Source of the DNA: Chloroflexota bacterium
Lineage (GTDB): Bacteria; Chloroflexota; Anaerolineae; Anaerolineales; Villigracilaceae
DNA length: 64,000 bases
Direction of reading: 5' to 3'
Assembly (NCBI GenBank): GCA_016235445.1
Contig: JACRLB010000036.1
Location: 62,001 to 126,000 of the forward strand
Below are positions 15,532 through 23,546 of this stretch, piece by piece. Both the position numbers and the translations under genes were made by a program. The notes under the pieces were generated by a model that made no database searches, was not told the origin of the DNA, and worked only from the letters and a program-made list of their open reading frames with translations. Each line of letters starts with the position of its first letter. The stretch's first letter is position 1.

Positions 15532-16532
15532 TGGAGAAAAAATCAAGATTGCAGGAATTCGAGGCGCTGCGCGGGCTATCCATCCTTTTACTCCTTGCCT
15601 TGCACAGCGAAGTGTTCGATGCAGGCGTGTTTGGCTTTGAAGTGGACCCCCTGGCCCAGGTGGTGGCGTCATTTTTGCTTGGTTCGTTTTTCTTTTTGGC
15701 GGGTTTCTTCGCCGAATATTCCCGCCTAAAAACGGACGGGAATATCATTGCTTTCATGAAGTCGAAATTTATCCGCATTTTTCCACCCTATTGGTTTGCG
15801 CTGGCTTTATTCATATTTGTAATTCAATACACGCTCAAGCGTTTTGACACCCTGATGTATGTGTTCAACCTGCAATGGTTGTTTTCGCCTGTCTTTATCA
15901 AGCCGGTTCTTACCATTTGGTATATCAGCGTCCTGGTGGGGTATTACCTTATTTTTGGTGTTCTGCTGTTTTGGGTCAAATCCAACCGTGGCATGTTGGT
16001 TTGGTCGATCATTTTGTTTGCGGCCGCTTATGCAACGAACTTTGCGACTGGTTTGTTCGAACCACGTTTTTTTCAATACTACTTTGTATTTCTGGCAGGG
16101 ATATATTTTTATCGTTTCGAAAGGGAACGAAACACCCTGCTGGGGATGAATTTTTTATACAAGGCGGTTATTGCGCTGATCGTTCTCGTCCTGTTCTGGC
16201 GGGTGGCCTCTGCTGGTTATGGTGTGCTGCATTGGCTTTTTATCCTGAGCGCGGATTTGTTTATCCTCGGCTGGTCGCTGATGTGGTTGTCCATTTTTCG
16301 GACACGGGCAGGGAGTTGGAAGGGCTGGGCCTTCCTTTCCACCGCATCCTTCTTTACTTATTTGTATCATCGTCCCATCTGGTATGCTCTAGACTCGGCA
16401 TTGGGTCTGGAGTCCGGCATACAAAAGATATTCTTTAACCTCATCCCTGGCGCCATGATTGCGTTGGTCGTTGGGTATTTCCTTCAAGTGGGCTATACCC
16501 GTTTGCTTGCCATACTGCGCCTGAAAGGATGA
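15528..16532 (+). CDS. Acyltransferase 3 family integral membrane protein
   Basis: The N-terminus KSRLQEFEALRGLSILLLLALHSEVF carries the ExLRGxA/SI..L.xxH pattern of membrane O-acyltransferases that modify sugars or lipids at the cell surface. About ten hydrophobic helices follow, with the usual positively charged loop FMKSKFIRIFPPYWFAL and a late YLYHRPIWYALD motif. Start at 15528 overlaps the GNAT stop by four bases. The acceptor is unknown. Confidence 0.85.
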   Translation: MMEKKSRLQEFEALRGLSILLLLALHSEVFDAGVFGFEVDPLAQVVASFLLGSFFFLAGFFAEYSRLKTDGNIIAFMKSKFIRIFPPYWFALALFIFVIQYTLKRFDTLMYVFNLQWLFSPVFIKPVLTIWYISVLVGYYLIFGVLLFWVKSNRGMLVWSIILFAAAYATNFATGLFEPRFFQYYFVFLAGIYFYRFERERNTLLGMNFLYKAVIALIVLVLFWRVASAGYGVLHWLFILSADLFILGWSLMWLSIFRTRAGSWKGWAFLSTASFFTYLYHRPIWYALDSALGLESGIQKIFFNLIPGAMIALVVGYFLQVGYTRLLAILRLKG

Positions 16533-16538
16533 AGCAAG

Positions 16539-16699
16539 GTGTGCAAGCAAAGGTTGTCAGGGGAGGTAGATTGTTCGCTGGGCTGTGAACACCCCTCACC
16601 CTGCCCTCTCCCTCAGGGAGAGGGGGAAGTCGACACGGCGAAAAGTCTTCATACTTGGGGTGAGGGAAAGGGGAATCCTGACACCCTTTGCATGCATAC
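16539..16699 (+). mobile_element. MITE-A copy 1 (161 bp)
   Basis: Begins with GTGTGCAAGCAAAGGTTGTC seven bases after the acyltransferase stop and ends with the imperfect inverse CCTGACACCCTTTGCATGCA. The flanks TGAAGCAAG and TAATGCAAG match at 7 of 9 positions, a worn 9-bp target duplication. The core holds CCCTCTCCCTCAGGGAGAGG and no gene. Any frame that runs through it is not a real protein. Confidence 0.85.
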
Positions 16700-16738
16700 T
16701 AATGCAAGAGACGGTGGTTCATTCCACTTTATCGGGTT

Positions 16739-16744
16739 TATAAT
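16739..16744 (+). promoter_or_regulatory. -10 box placing rnd mRNA start at its ATG
   Basis: TATAAT is followed by only eight bases (CGGCTAAT) before the ATG of rnd, with no ribosome site, so the message is probably leaderless. Confidence 0.5.
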
Positions 16745-16752
16745 CGGCTAAT

Positions 16753-17892
16753 ATGTCTGAAACACTCCCATCGCCCGTTTGGGTGAATACATCACAATTA
16801 TTGAAACAAATGGTGGACGATCTTGCCGCGCAGTCTCGCGTGGCAGTGGACACCGAATCCAACAGCCTGCACGCATTCCGCGAGCAGGTTTGTTTGCTGC
16901 AATTTTCATCCTGCAATGCGGATTATTTGGTGGATCCGCTGGCGTTGCGGGATTTGAGTTTGCTTGCCCCAATTTTTGCAAACCCCAAGATCGAAAAAAT
17001 ATTTCACGCCGCTGAATATGACCTAATCTGCCTGCGGCGTGATTTTGGGTTTTCCTTTGCGAATCTATTTGACACGATGCAGGCGGCGCGTGTGCTGGGG
17101 TATCCCGCGGTGGGGTTGGATCGGTTGCTCGGCGATAAGTTTGGCGTAAAAATGGACAAGCGCCATCAAAAGGCAAATTGGGCGGCGCGTCCGTTGAGCC
17201 AGGAGCAGATCCATTACGCGCGTTTGGATACGCATTATCTTTTTAACCTGCGGGATGCTCTGGAACGGGAATTACGCGAGAAGGAAAGACTTGAGTTTGC
17301 CCTGGAGGATTTTTCCCGCGCCTGCCTGGCGGATGAGCAAAGACAAAGAATTAATGGCGGCGCATCATGGGAGCGGTTTGCAGGGCGCAAGGATTTGTCA
17401 CTGCGCGAGTTGACAGTTGTTTCTTTTTTATGCAAATGGCGCGATAAGGAAGCGGAGAAGTTGAACCGCCCGCCGTATAAGGTGGTGATGGATGATGTCT
17501 TTGTGGCGCTGGCTAAAAACCCGCCCGAGCAAAAGGTGGATCTTTCTGCCGCGGGTTTGAGTGAGAAACAGATCAAGCTGTGGGGCGACCAGGTTTTAGG
17601 AGCGATCCGGCGCGGGGCGGAGGCTCCGCTTGTTGAACGGAAGCAGGCCGAACCCAAGAATGATGCGGTTCTTCGTCGCCTTGAAAAATTAAAGGCGTGG
17701 AGAAAAAATGCCGGGCTGGAGATGAAGGTTGAGTCGGATATTATTTTGCCCAAACCGTATTTGGGATTGTTATCTGATAACCCGCCAAAATCTTTGGATG
17801 AACTGCGTGATTTGATGAAGGATACGCCTTCGCGCGTGGAAAAATACGGCCCGCAAATCTTAAAGGTGTTGGGAGTGAAACATGCGAATTAA
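16753..17892 (+). CDS. rnd: Ribonuclease D (3'-5' exonuclease with HRDC domains)
   Basis: The DEDDy exonuclease core is complete: VAVDTESNSLHAF (Asp and Glu), HAAEYDLICLRRDFG (Asp), and HYARLDTHYLFNL (Tyr and Asp). One HRDC domain follows near residue 210-280 (LRELTVVSFLCKWRDKEAEKL). A second HRDC-like domain lies at the C-terminus (LRRLEKLKAWRKNAGLEM ... YGPQILKVL). RNase D trims 3' ends of tRNA and other stable RNA. The stop overlaps the next gene by 11 bases, and that gene also encodes a predicted RNA nuclease; tRNA-Ser follows. Confidence 0.92.
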   Translation: MSETLPSPVWVNTSQLLKQMVDDLAAQSRVAVDTESNSLHAFREQVCLLQFSSCNADYLVDPLALRDLSLLAPIFANPKIEKIFHAAEYDLICLRRDFGFSFANLFDTMQAARVLGYPAVGLDRLLGDKFGVKMDKRHQKANWAARPLSQEQIHYARLDTHYLFNLRDALERELREKERLEFALEDFSRACLADEQRQRINGGASWERFAGRKDLSLRELTVVSFLCKWRDKEAEKLNRPPYKVVMDDVFVALAKNPPEQKVDLSAAGLSEKQIKLWGDQVLGAIRRGAEAPLVERKQAEPKNDAVLRRLEKLKAWRKNAGLEMKVESDIILPKPYLGLLSDNPPKSLDELRDLMKDTPSRVEKYGPQILKVLGVKHAN

Positions 17893-19276
17893 TTTTCACG
17901 GCGCGGCGCATACGGTGACGGGCAGTCAGCATTTGATCGAGATCAATGGGTCGAAGCTGTTGCTGGATTGCGGGTTGTATCAGGGCAGGCGCGCGGATAC
18001 GTATGAACGCAACTTGAATTTCAAGCATGATCCGCGAAAAGTGGATGCGGTGATTCTTTCGCACGCGCATATTGACCATGCGGGTAATTTGCCCAACCTG
18101 ACAAAGCAGGGATATGTAGGAGCGATCTATGCCACCCGCGCAACGGCAGACCTGGCAAGTTTGATGATTCGCGATTCGGGGCGCATTCAGGAATCGGATA
18201 CGGAATTTGTAAACAGGAAACGTGCGCAGCGCGGTGAGGAACCGATCGAGCCGTTGTATACGGAGCAGGATGCGGAAGAGGTTGCGGGGATGTTCAAAGG
18301 CGTGGATTATGTTGAAGCGTTTGAACCCATTCCTGGTGTGATCGCGCGTTTTTACGAAGCGGGGCATATTCTCGGCTCGGCGGGTGTTTCTCTCGAAATC
18401 GAAGAGAAGGGCAGGAAAATCCGCCTGTGGTTTTCTGGTGATATTGGCAGATATAAAATGCCGTTATTGCGTGACCCTGTTTTGCCTGATGCCGCTGATT
18501 ACATGATTATGGAATCAACCTATGGCGATAAATCTCACAGCGATCCTGAGATTGCCTATAGTGAATTTCGTGATGTTGTGAAGCGCACCGTGGAACGCGG
18601 CGGAAAAGTGATTGTCCCTGCTTTTGCGGTGGGACGCACGCAGGAGTTGGTTTTCAATCTAAATCAGATGATGGAAGATGGCGATGTGCCGCGTGTGCCT
18701 GTGTATGTGGATAGTCCGCTGGCGGTGAATGCCACGCAGGTTTTCAAGAATCATCTGGAGTGTTTTGATGAAGAGACGGCTCAATTTGTGCGGGAAGCTC
18801 GCCACCCCGCATTGGATTTCAAGATGCTGACGTATGTGAAGTCGGTGGAGGAATCCAAGGCGCTAAACGAGCGCACGGAGCCTATGGTCATCATCTCTGC
18901 TTCGGGGATGGCGGAGACGGGACGGATCGTTCATCACATCCGCAACAATATCGAGAATCCGAAAAACACGATTTGCATTGTCTCGTGGCAGGCTCCCAAC
19001 ACGATGGGTCGCAGGCTGGCAGACCGTGAGCCGCAGGTCAATATCTTTGGCGAAATATATAAACGCAAATGTGACGTTGCCACCATCGGCGGGCTTTCAG
19101 GCCATGCAGGGCAGGACCTGCTGGTCAAATATGCGACTGGCGTAAAAGACACCGTGAAGCAAATCTTCCTTGTGCATGGCGAGGAAAAACAAGCCATGAC
19201 TTTGAAGAGCCTGTTGAAAGAGCAAAAAATGGATCAGGTGCATTACCCTGACCTGCACGAAGGCGTGGATTTGTAA
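17882..19276 (+). CDS. Metallo-beta-lactamase/beta-CASP RNA nuclease (CPSF/YSH1-like)
   Basis: The MBL motifs are clear: LLLDCGLYQG, SHAHIDHAGNLP (zinc ligands), AGHILGSAGVSLE, WFSGDIGR, then the beta-CASP part with ESTYGDKSH, PAFAVGRTQELVFNL, the A motif in ISASGMAETGRIVHHI, and GGLSGHAGQDLL near the end. The size (464 residues) fits the bacterial stand-alone group related to cleavage-and-polyadenylation factors, expected to be an RNA endo- or exonuclease. Overlap with rnd supports a shared RNA-processing unit. Confidence 0.9.
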   Translation: MRINFHGAAHTVTGSQHLIEINGSKLLLDCGLYQGRRADTYERNLNFKHDPRKVDAVILSHAHIDHAGNLPNLTKQGYVGAIYATRATADLASLMIRDSGRIQESDTEFVNRKRAQRGEEPIEPLYTEQDAEEVAGMFKGVDYVEAFEPIPGVIARFYEAGHILGSAGVSLEIEEKGRKIRLWFSGDIGRYKMPLLRDPVLPDAADYMIMESTYGDKSHSDPEIAYSEFRDVVKRTVERGGKVIVPAFAVGRTQELVFNLNQMMEDGDVPRVPVYVDSPLAVNATQVFKNHLECFDEETAQFVREARHPALDFKMLTYVKSVEESKALNERTEPMVIISASGMAETGRIVHHIRNNIENPKNTICIVSWQAPNTMGRRLADREPQVNIFGEIYKRKCDVATIGGLSGHAGQDLLVKYATGVKDTVKQIFLVHGEEKQAMTLKSLLKEQKMDQVHYPDLHEGVDL

Positions 19277-19290
19277 GGAAGATTTTCGGT

Positions 19291-19296
19291 TATAAT
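19291..19296 (+). promoter_or_regulatory. -10 box of tRNA-Ser
   Basis: GGTTATAAT ends 19 bases before the first base of the tRNA. No convincing -35 is seen at the right distance. Confidence 0.55.
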
Positions 19297-19315
19297 TTCG
19301 CCCGCTTCAAAATTT

Positions 19316-19402
19316 GGGGAGGTGCCAGAGTGGTTGAATGGGATAGTCTCGAAAACTATTGTAGGCTCCGGTCTACCGAGGGTTCGAATCCCTCCCTCTC
19401 CG
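19316..19402 (+). tRNA. tRNA-Ser (anticodon CGA)
   Basis: The acceptor arm GGGGAGG pairs with CCTCTCC. The anticodon arm is ATAGT-CTCGAAA-ACTAT with CGA at 19350-19352. A long variable arm (class II) and the T arm GAGGG-TTCGAAT-CCCTC are present. Class II form with anticodon CGA reads the serine codon UCG. The 3' end is GCA, so the full CCA is not encoded. It lies 39 bases after the beta-CASP nuclease gene. Confidence 0.96.
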
Positions 19403-19403
19403 C

Positions 19404-19446
19404 AAAAAAGACCTGACAGGTTTTCAAAACCTGTCAGGTCTTTTTT
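19404..19446 (+). terminator. tRNA-Ser terminator with 21-bp perfect stem
   Basis: AAAAAAGACCTGACAGG and CCTGTCAGGTCTTTTTT are joined through TTTTCAAAA, making a 21-bp perfect stem and a T-run. The sequence resembles the GACCCTAAAGG-type hairpins found elsewhere in the window. Confidence 0.93.
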
Positions 19447-19591
19447 ATAGACATATTGCCTGATGCAAATATTTCTGGCATTCTTCCACGCTCAAGGAGC
19501 GGGTTAGGCGTAATTGAGCCAGCTTGGAATATATCCCCTCGAAACCGAATCAACTTCCAGCGGGGCGCGAGGCGTTTTCCGACATCCAACT

Positions 19592-19721
19592 TTTCAACTT
19601 TCACCCTGCATCCTTTCCATTGGTCTAATTCCGCAACTAAATTTTTCTGGAGCGCTCATGAGCAAAAAACTAAGAGGCAACCAGATTCGCCAGGACTCAT
19701 AAACTTCTTTGCCAAGTACGG
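19592..19721 (+). pseudogene. Decayed duplicate of the alaS promoter and 5' end
   Basis: This stretch repeats 20354-20493: TTTCAACTTTCACCCTGCAT, the -10 region, GGAGCGCTCATGAGCAAAAA and the first codons (MSKKLRGNQIRQDS versus MSKKLTGNQIRQDF). In this copy the -10 box is TCTAAT instead of TATAAT, and one base is lost after CAGGACT, giving an early stop. It therefore looks like a non-functional relic. Upstream, 19447-19591 shows nothing recognisable. Confidence 0.88.
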
Positions 19722-19728
19722 ATAGAGG

Positions 19729-19734
19729 TATAAT
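19729..19734 (+). promoter_or_regulatory. -10 box of the DUF6883/DUF4926 pair
   Basis: GGTATAAT ends six bases before the ATG at 19741 with no ribosome site, so transcription should begin at or next to the start codon. Confidence 0.55.
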
Positions 19735-19740
19735 TTTCTT

Positions 19741-20073
19741 ATGAGATTGACCAATGCCATCCGCGCTGTTGTGGACATCGAAAAGTTGCGAGACTATTGT
19801 TTGAGCGAAAGTCATCCGCGTGGAAAACATAAGGCGCGCGTTTTTGCAACGGCTTTGGGCTTGACCGCAAGTGATGTTTTGGAATTGCGAGACGCTGTTT
19901 TATCTGCCGTTCAAACGGAAGAAGCGGTTGCCGGCGAACGTGATGAATATGGTCAACGCTATATCGTGGATTTTTCCATGAGGCGGCATGGCAACGAAGC
20001 AGTTGTCCGTAGTGTGTGGATTGTTCGGCAAGGCGAAGATATGCCGCGTTTGACCAGTTGTTATGTTTTATAG
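19741..20073 (+). CDS. DUF6883 domain protein
   Basis: A 110-residue soluble protein whose pattern (AIRAVVDIEKLRDYCL, SHPRGKHKARVFATALGL, LRDAVLSAVQTEEAV, DEYGQRYIVDF, VVRSVWIVRQGEDMPRLTSCYVL) matches what I know as DUF6883. No catalytic residue is established; the conserved R-GKHKARVF and W-IVR-GED-PRL stretches are likely functional. It sits in a small cassette with a DUF4926 gene, 10 bases apart, between a dead copy and the live copy of the alaS 5' end. Members often travel with DUF4926; a toxin-antitoxin-like role is a guess. Confidence 0.75.
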   Translation: MRLTNAIRAVVDIEKLRDYCLSESHPRGKHKARVFATALGLTASDVLELRDAVLSAVQTEEAVAGERDEYGQRYIVDFSMRRHGNEAVVRSVWIVRQGEDMPRLTSCYVL

Positions 20074-20083
20074 GAGAGTTGAT

Positions 20084-20299
20084 ATGAAACAAAAAGTTAA
20101 TTTACTCGATGTTGTTGCATTAACCCAGGAAATCCTTGACCGCGACTTGTCCCTTGGGCAGGTTGGCACTGTGGTGGAGCTACTTGCGCCTGATGTGTAC
20201 GAAGTGGAATTTACCGATAACGAAGGACGCGCCTTCGCTGAATTGGCTTTGCGCGCAGACCAGTTATTGGTCTTGCATTACGAACCTGCGATGGCGTGA
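20084..20299 (+). CDS. DUF4926 domain protein
   Basis: A 71-residue protein starting MKQKVNLLDVVALTQEIL with a strong ribosome site AGGAGAG. The pattern LLDVVALTQ ... LSLGQVGTVVELLAPDVYEVEFTDNEGR ... ALRADQLLVLHYEP matches DUF4926, a small beta-barrel-like domain. It follows the DUF6883 gene by 10 bases and is closed by its own terminator, so the two form a self-contained bicistron. Acting as partner or antidote to the first protein is an inference from gene order. Confidence 0.78.
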   Translation: MKQKVNLLDVVALTQEILDRDLSLGQVGTVVELLAPDVYEVEFTDNEGRAFAELALRADQLLVLHYEPAMA

Positions 20300-20318
20300 C
20301 ATTGATTTTGTTTCCTTC

Positions 20319-20353
20319 AAGTCCCGAATCTGAAACAGGCTCGGGACTTTTTA
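20319..20353 (+). terminator. Terminator of the DUF6883/DUF4926 cassette
   Basis: AAGTCCCGA/TCGGGACTT stem followed by TTTTA, 20 bases after the DUF4926 stop and immediately before the repeated alaS leader begins. Confidence 0.85.
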
Positions 20354-20392
20354 TTTCAACTTTCACCCTGCATCCTTCATCCTTTCCATTGG

Positions 20393-20398
20393 TATAAT
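20393..20398 (+). promoter_or_regulatory. -10 box of alaS
   Basis: GGTATAAT upstream of alaS with about 30 bases of leader, including CGGAG before the ATG. The duplicate copy upstream has this box mutated. Confidence 0.6.
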
Positions 20399-20428
20399 TC
20401 CGCAACTAAAAATTTTTTCGGAGCGCTC

Positions 20429-23251
20429 ATGAGCAAAAAACTAACAGGCAACCAGATCCGCCAGGACTTCATTGATTTCTTCGTCGAGCACGGACATACC
20501 GCCGTGCCGTCCATGTCGCTTGTACCGGGCGGCGACGCTACGCTTCTTTTCACAAACTCGGGCATGGTGCAGTTCAAAGATGTCTTCATCGGCACCGACA
20601 CCAAACCCTACAAACGCGCCGTCGACTCGCAGAAGTGTATGCGCGTGGCAGGCAAGCACAACGACCTTGAAGACGTGGGGCGCGACGACACGCATCACAC
20701 CTTTTTTGAAATGCTCGGCAACTGGTCGTTTGGCGATTACTACAAAAAAGATGCCATCGCCTGGTCATGGCAGTTGCTGACCGATGTCTGGGGCTTGCCC
20801 AAGGATAGGCTCTACGCCACCTGTTTTCAGGATGATAGCGTAGCGTACCCTGTGGGCAAAGGCAACGTGCCGCAAGATGATGAAGCTGCGAACATCTGGA
20901 AGGAACAGCCTGGCTTCGACCCTGCGCATGTTCTCTTCTTTGGGCGCAAGGAAAACTTCTGGCAAATGGCAGAGTTCGGCCCATGCGGCCCGTGCTCCGA
21001 AATCCACTTTGACCTCGGCGAAGAGCGCGACAACCTGCGCGGCACAGACCACGTCTGCGGCGTGAACGGCGAATGCACGCGCTACCTCGAACTGTGGAAC
21101 AACGTTTTCATTCAATACAATCTCTTCGAAGATGGCCGCCTCGAACCGCTTCCCGCCAAGCACGTTGATACGGGCATGGGCTTCGAGCGCATCGTCTCCG
21201 TTTTGCAAGGCGTCGACTCCAACTACAAAACCGATCTCTTCACAGGCTCGCTCGACGTTCTGCGCTCACTCACAGGTAATTCAGTTTCCGAGATGGAAGC
21301 AAACTTCACGCCCTACCGCGTCATCTGCGACCACGCCCGCTCCGCCGCCTTCCTCATCGCCGACGGCGTCGTCCCCGGCAACGGCGGCCGCAACTACGTC
21401 ACCCGCATGATCATCCGCCGCGCCGCGCGCTTCGGAACCAAGATCGGACTCAACGAACCGTTCCTCTCCAAAGTTGCCGAAGCGGTGATTAAAGAATATG
21501 GCGATTTTTATCCCGAACTCGAAAAGAACAAGGCGACCATTTTAGACAACCTGACTCGCGAAGAAGTCCGCTTCGCGCGTACCGTTGAAGCTGGCACTAA
21601 CCATCTACAGAATCTACTCTCCGACCTTCGCTCCCAATCTCCAATCTCCAATCTCCAATCTCTCACCCTCGATGGACACCGCGCCTTCGACCTCTACTCC
21701 ACCTACGGCCTGCCCTTCGAAATCAGCCGTGACATCGCCCGCGAACAGGGACTCGACATTGACGAAGCAGGTTTCACTGCCGCGAAGAACGAACACAGCA
21801 AAGCCTCTGGCGGTGGCAAAGCCATGGGCAAACTCGGCGGCGAAGATTCTGAATACTTTGCTAACATCCTGAAAGACCTGCAAGCGAAGGGCAAGTTAGG
21901 CAAAGATGGTGTGGAGTATGACCCGTATAACGGCGCACAAGTAGACAAGTACACAGGTCTGGAAGTGCTCGCATTGATCGTGAATGGCGAATCGGTTTCC
22001 TCCGCTTCCCTCGATGATCAGGTCGAAGTTATTTTGCCGAAAACTGGCTTTTATCTTGAGTCTGGCGGCCAGGTCAACGACACTGGATTCATAAGATTCG
22101 CGCCGAGCGGGAGTGCAGTCGAAGCGGGCTGGCAAATCGAAGTGACAGGAATGCGCCGCGCTTCGGCTGGCGTGATTGTCCACATTGGCGAAGTCATTTC
22201 TGGTCAACCCAAAGTGGGGGACAAAGCCATCGCCGAAGTGGACGAAATCCGCCGCCACAATATCATGCGCAATCACACCGCCACGCATTTGCTCCACAAG
22301 GCATTGCATGAAATCCTCGGCGACCATGCCCGTCAGGCGGGTTCCCTGGTCTCGCCCACACACCTGCGCTTCGACTTCACCCAACCCGAAGGTATGACCC
22401 CCGAACAAATTGAGCGCGTCGAGAAGATGGTCAACGAAGCGATTGCCGCAGATATGCCCGTGGTCAAAGTGACCAAGTCTCTTGACGAAGCCAAAAAAGA
22501 AGGCGCGATGGCGCTCTTCGGCGAAAAATACGGCGAGACGGTGCGGACGGTCTCTATTCTGGAGTCGGACAGCTTGCTGTCCGACAAAACGCAGGAGCAA
22601 GCTCCTGCACTTCAGAGTAAATATTCCTACGAACTCTGCGGCGGCACACACCTCGACCGCACTTCAGACATTGGCGCGTTCATCATCGTCAGCGAAGGTT
22701 CGGCGGCGGCGGGCATTCGCCGCATCGAAGCCGTCACTGGCCGCGGCGCGTATGAATTGATCGCGAAAAGATTCAAGACCCTCAAACAAACCGCAGGCAC
22801 GTTGAAGTCTTCCATCGAAGAAGTCCCGTTCAAAGTTGAATCTTTGCAAGATGAAATCTCCGAACTCAAAAAAGAACTCGCCAACCTGCGGACACAACAT
22901 GCCCTCACCACCTTCCAGTCTCTAATCTCCAATCTCGAACTTGTTAAAGATATCCATGTCCTCGCCGCCGAAATCCCCGACTCGAACGTGGACACCCTGC
23001 GAATGCTGGCCGACAAGTTCCGCGAGAAATATCCCAAAGCGGGAGCGGCTGTCCTCGTAACGGGATCAACCGTCATCGCGGTCGTGACCGAGGACCTCGT
23101 CAAGCGCGGACTCAAGGCTGGCGATCTCATCACAGGCATCGGCGGCAAAGGCGGTGGACGTCCCAACCTGGCGCAGGGAAGTTTGCCAGATGGAAATGTC
23201 AAAGATGCGCTGGATAAATTGGCCAAGGTTGTGGAAGAGAAATTGAAATAA
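20429..23251 (+). CDS. alaS: Alanine-tRNA ligase
   Basis: Charges tRNA-Ala with alanine. The class II core (GGDATLLFTNSGMVQFKDVF, QKCMRVAGKHNDLEDVG, HHTFFEMLGNWSFGDY), the editing domain with HTATHLLHKAL and CGGTH zinc residues, and the C-terminal DHH-like domain (GAAVLVTG, ITGIGGKGGGRPNLAQG) are all present. At 940 residues it is about 60 longer than usual. The excess comes from four repeat-derived inserts in frame: SQSPISNLQSL, APSGSAVEAGWQ, ESDSLLSDKTQEQAPALQSK just before the CGGTH strand, and QSLISNLELV. Confidence 0.97.
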   Translation: MSKKLTGNQIRQDFIDFFVEHGHTAVPSMSLVPGGDATLLFTNSGMVQFKDVFIGTDTKPYKRAVDSQKCMRVAGKHNDLEDVGRDDTHHTFFEMLGNWSFGDYYKKDAIAWSWQLLTDVWGLPKDRLYATCFQDDSVAYPVGKGNVPQDDEAANIWKEQPGFDPAHVLFFGRKENFWQMAEFGPCGPCSEIHFDLGEERDNLRGTDHVCGVNGECTRYLELWNNVFIQYNLFEDGRLEPLPAKHVDTGMGFERIVSVLQGVDSNYKTDLFTGSLDVLRSLTGNSVSEMEANFTPYRVICDHARSAAFLIADGVVPGNGGRNYVTRMIIRRAARFGTKIGLNEPFLSKVAEAVIKEYGDFYPELEKNKATILDNLTREEVRFARTVEAGTNHLQNLLSDLRSQSPISNLQSLTLDGHRAFDLYSTYGLPFEISRDIAREQGLDIDEAGFTAAKNEHSKASGGGKAMGKLGGEDSEYFANILKDLQAKGKLGKDGVEYDPYNGAQVDKYTGLEVLALIVNGESVSSASLDDQVEVILPKTGFYLESGGQVNDTGFIRFAPSGSAVEAGWQIEVTGMRRASAGVIVHIGEVISGQPKVGDKAIAEVDEIRRHNIMRNHTATHLLHKALHEILGDHARQAGSLVSPTHLRFDFTQPEGMTPEQIERVEKMVNEAIAADMPVVKVTKSLDEAKKEGAMALFGEKYGETVRTVSILESDSLLSDKTQEQAPALQSKYSYELCGGTHLDRTSDIGAFIIVSEGSAAAGIRRIEAVTGRGAYELIAKRFKTLKQTAGTLKSSIEEVPFKVESLQDEISELKKELANLRTQHALTTFQSLISNLELVKDIHVLAAEIPDSNVDTLRMLADKFREKYPKAGAAVLVTGSTVIAVVTEDLVKRGLKAGDLITGIGGKGGGRPNLAQGSLPDGNVKDALDKLAKVVEEKLK
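21631..21668 (+). repeat. CCAATCTCCAATC word repeat inside alaS
   Basis: Four near-tandem copies of CAATCTC/CCAATCTCC encode SQSPISNLQSL between the aminoacylation and editing parts. The same word family occurs at 22917-22937 (alaS), 63514-63555 (mfd), 46731-46745 and 62241-62265. Confidence 0.8.
22559..22612 (+). repeat. Paired palindromes inserted in frame in alaS
   Basis: GTCGGACAGC/GCTGTCCGAC (22564-22585) and GCAGGAGC/GCTCCTGC (22591-22608) stand side by side. They add about 20 residues directly before YSYELCGGTH, in the editing domain. A similarly built pair lies between genes at 41763-41858. Confidence 0.8.
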
Positions 23252-23254
23252 AAA

Positions 23255-23287
23255 TAGCAGGGATACAGCGCCGCTGTGTCCCTGCTA
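23255..23287 (+). terminator. alaS terminator
   Basis: TAGCAGGGATACAGCG/CGCTGTGTCCCTGCTA forms a 16-bp stem with one mismatch directly after the alaS stop. Confidence 0.75.
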
Positions 23288-23296
23288 TAAAATCAA

Positions 23297-23528
23297 TCCG
23301 CCAAAGAAAAAGCCATTCAATCGAATGGCTTTGGCTCATGTGTAAAGAGTGTGCAGGCTGAATCCTCGGACTTTCAAAGAGCAAAAAACTTAACGCGAAT
23401 TACGCAAATGAGGCGAATAACGCGAATTTTTTTCGCGTCATTCGCCTCATTCGGAAAATTCGCGTTAAAAGGTTTTGATCAATTGCACAGAGTCTACACA
23501 TGAGCCATGGCTTTTTCTTTGGCGGGGT
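23297..23528. repeat. Nested inverted repeats around an AACGCGAATTACGC core
   Basis: The outer arms are CCGCCAAAGAAAAAGCCAT and ATGGCTTTTTCTTTGGCGG. Inside are GGCTCATGTGT/ACACATGAGCC, then a core AACGCGAATTACGCAAATGA that pairs with TCATTCGGAAAATTCGCGTT. The same core type lies at 47718-47803. No gene is visible. Confidence 0.75.
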
Positions 23529-23546
23529 TCTCGGGAGTGATGGCTG

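Noticed and set aside
16539-16751. Frames reading through MITE-A copies (for example with LPPLPEGEG) as small genes
   Set aside because: The same frames appear in every copy in both orientations, follow the repeat borders and lack gene features. They are by-products of the repeat.
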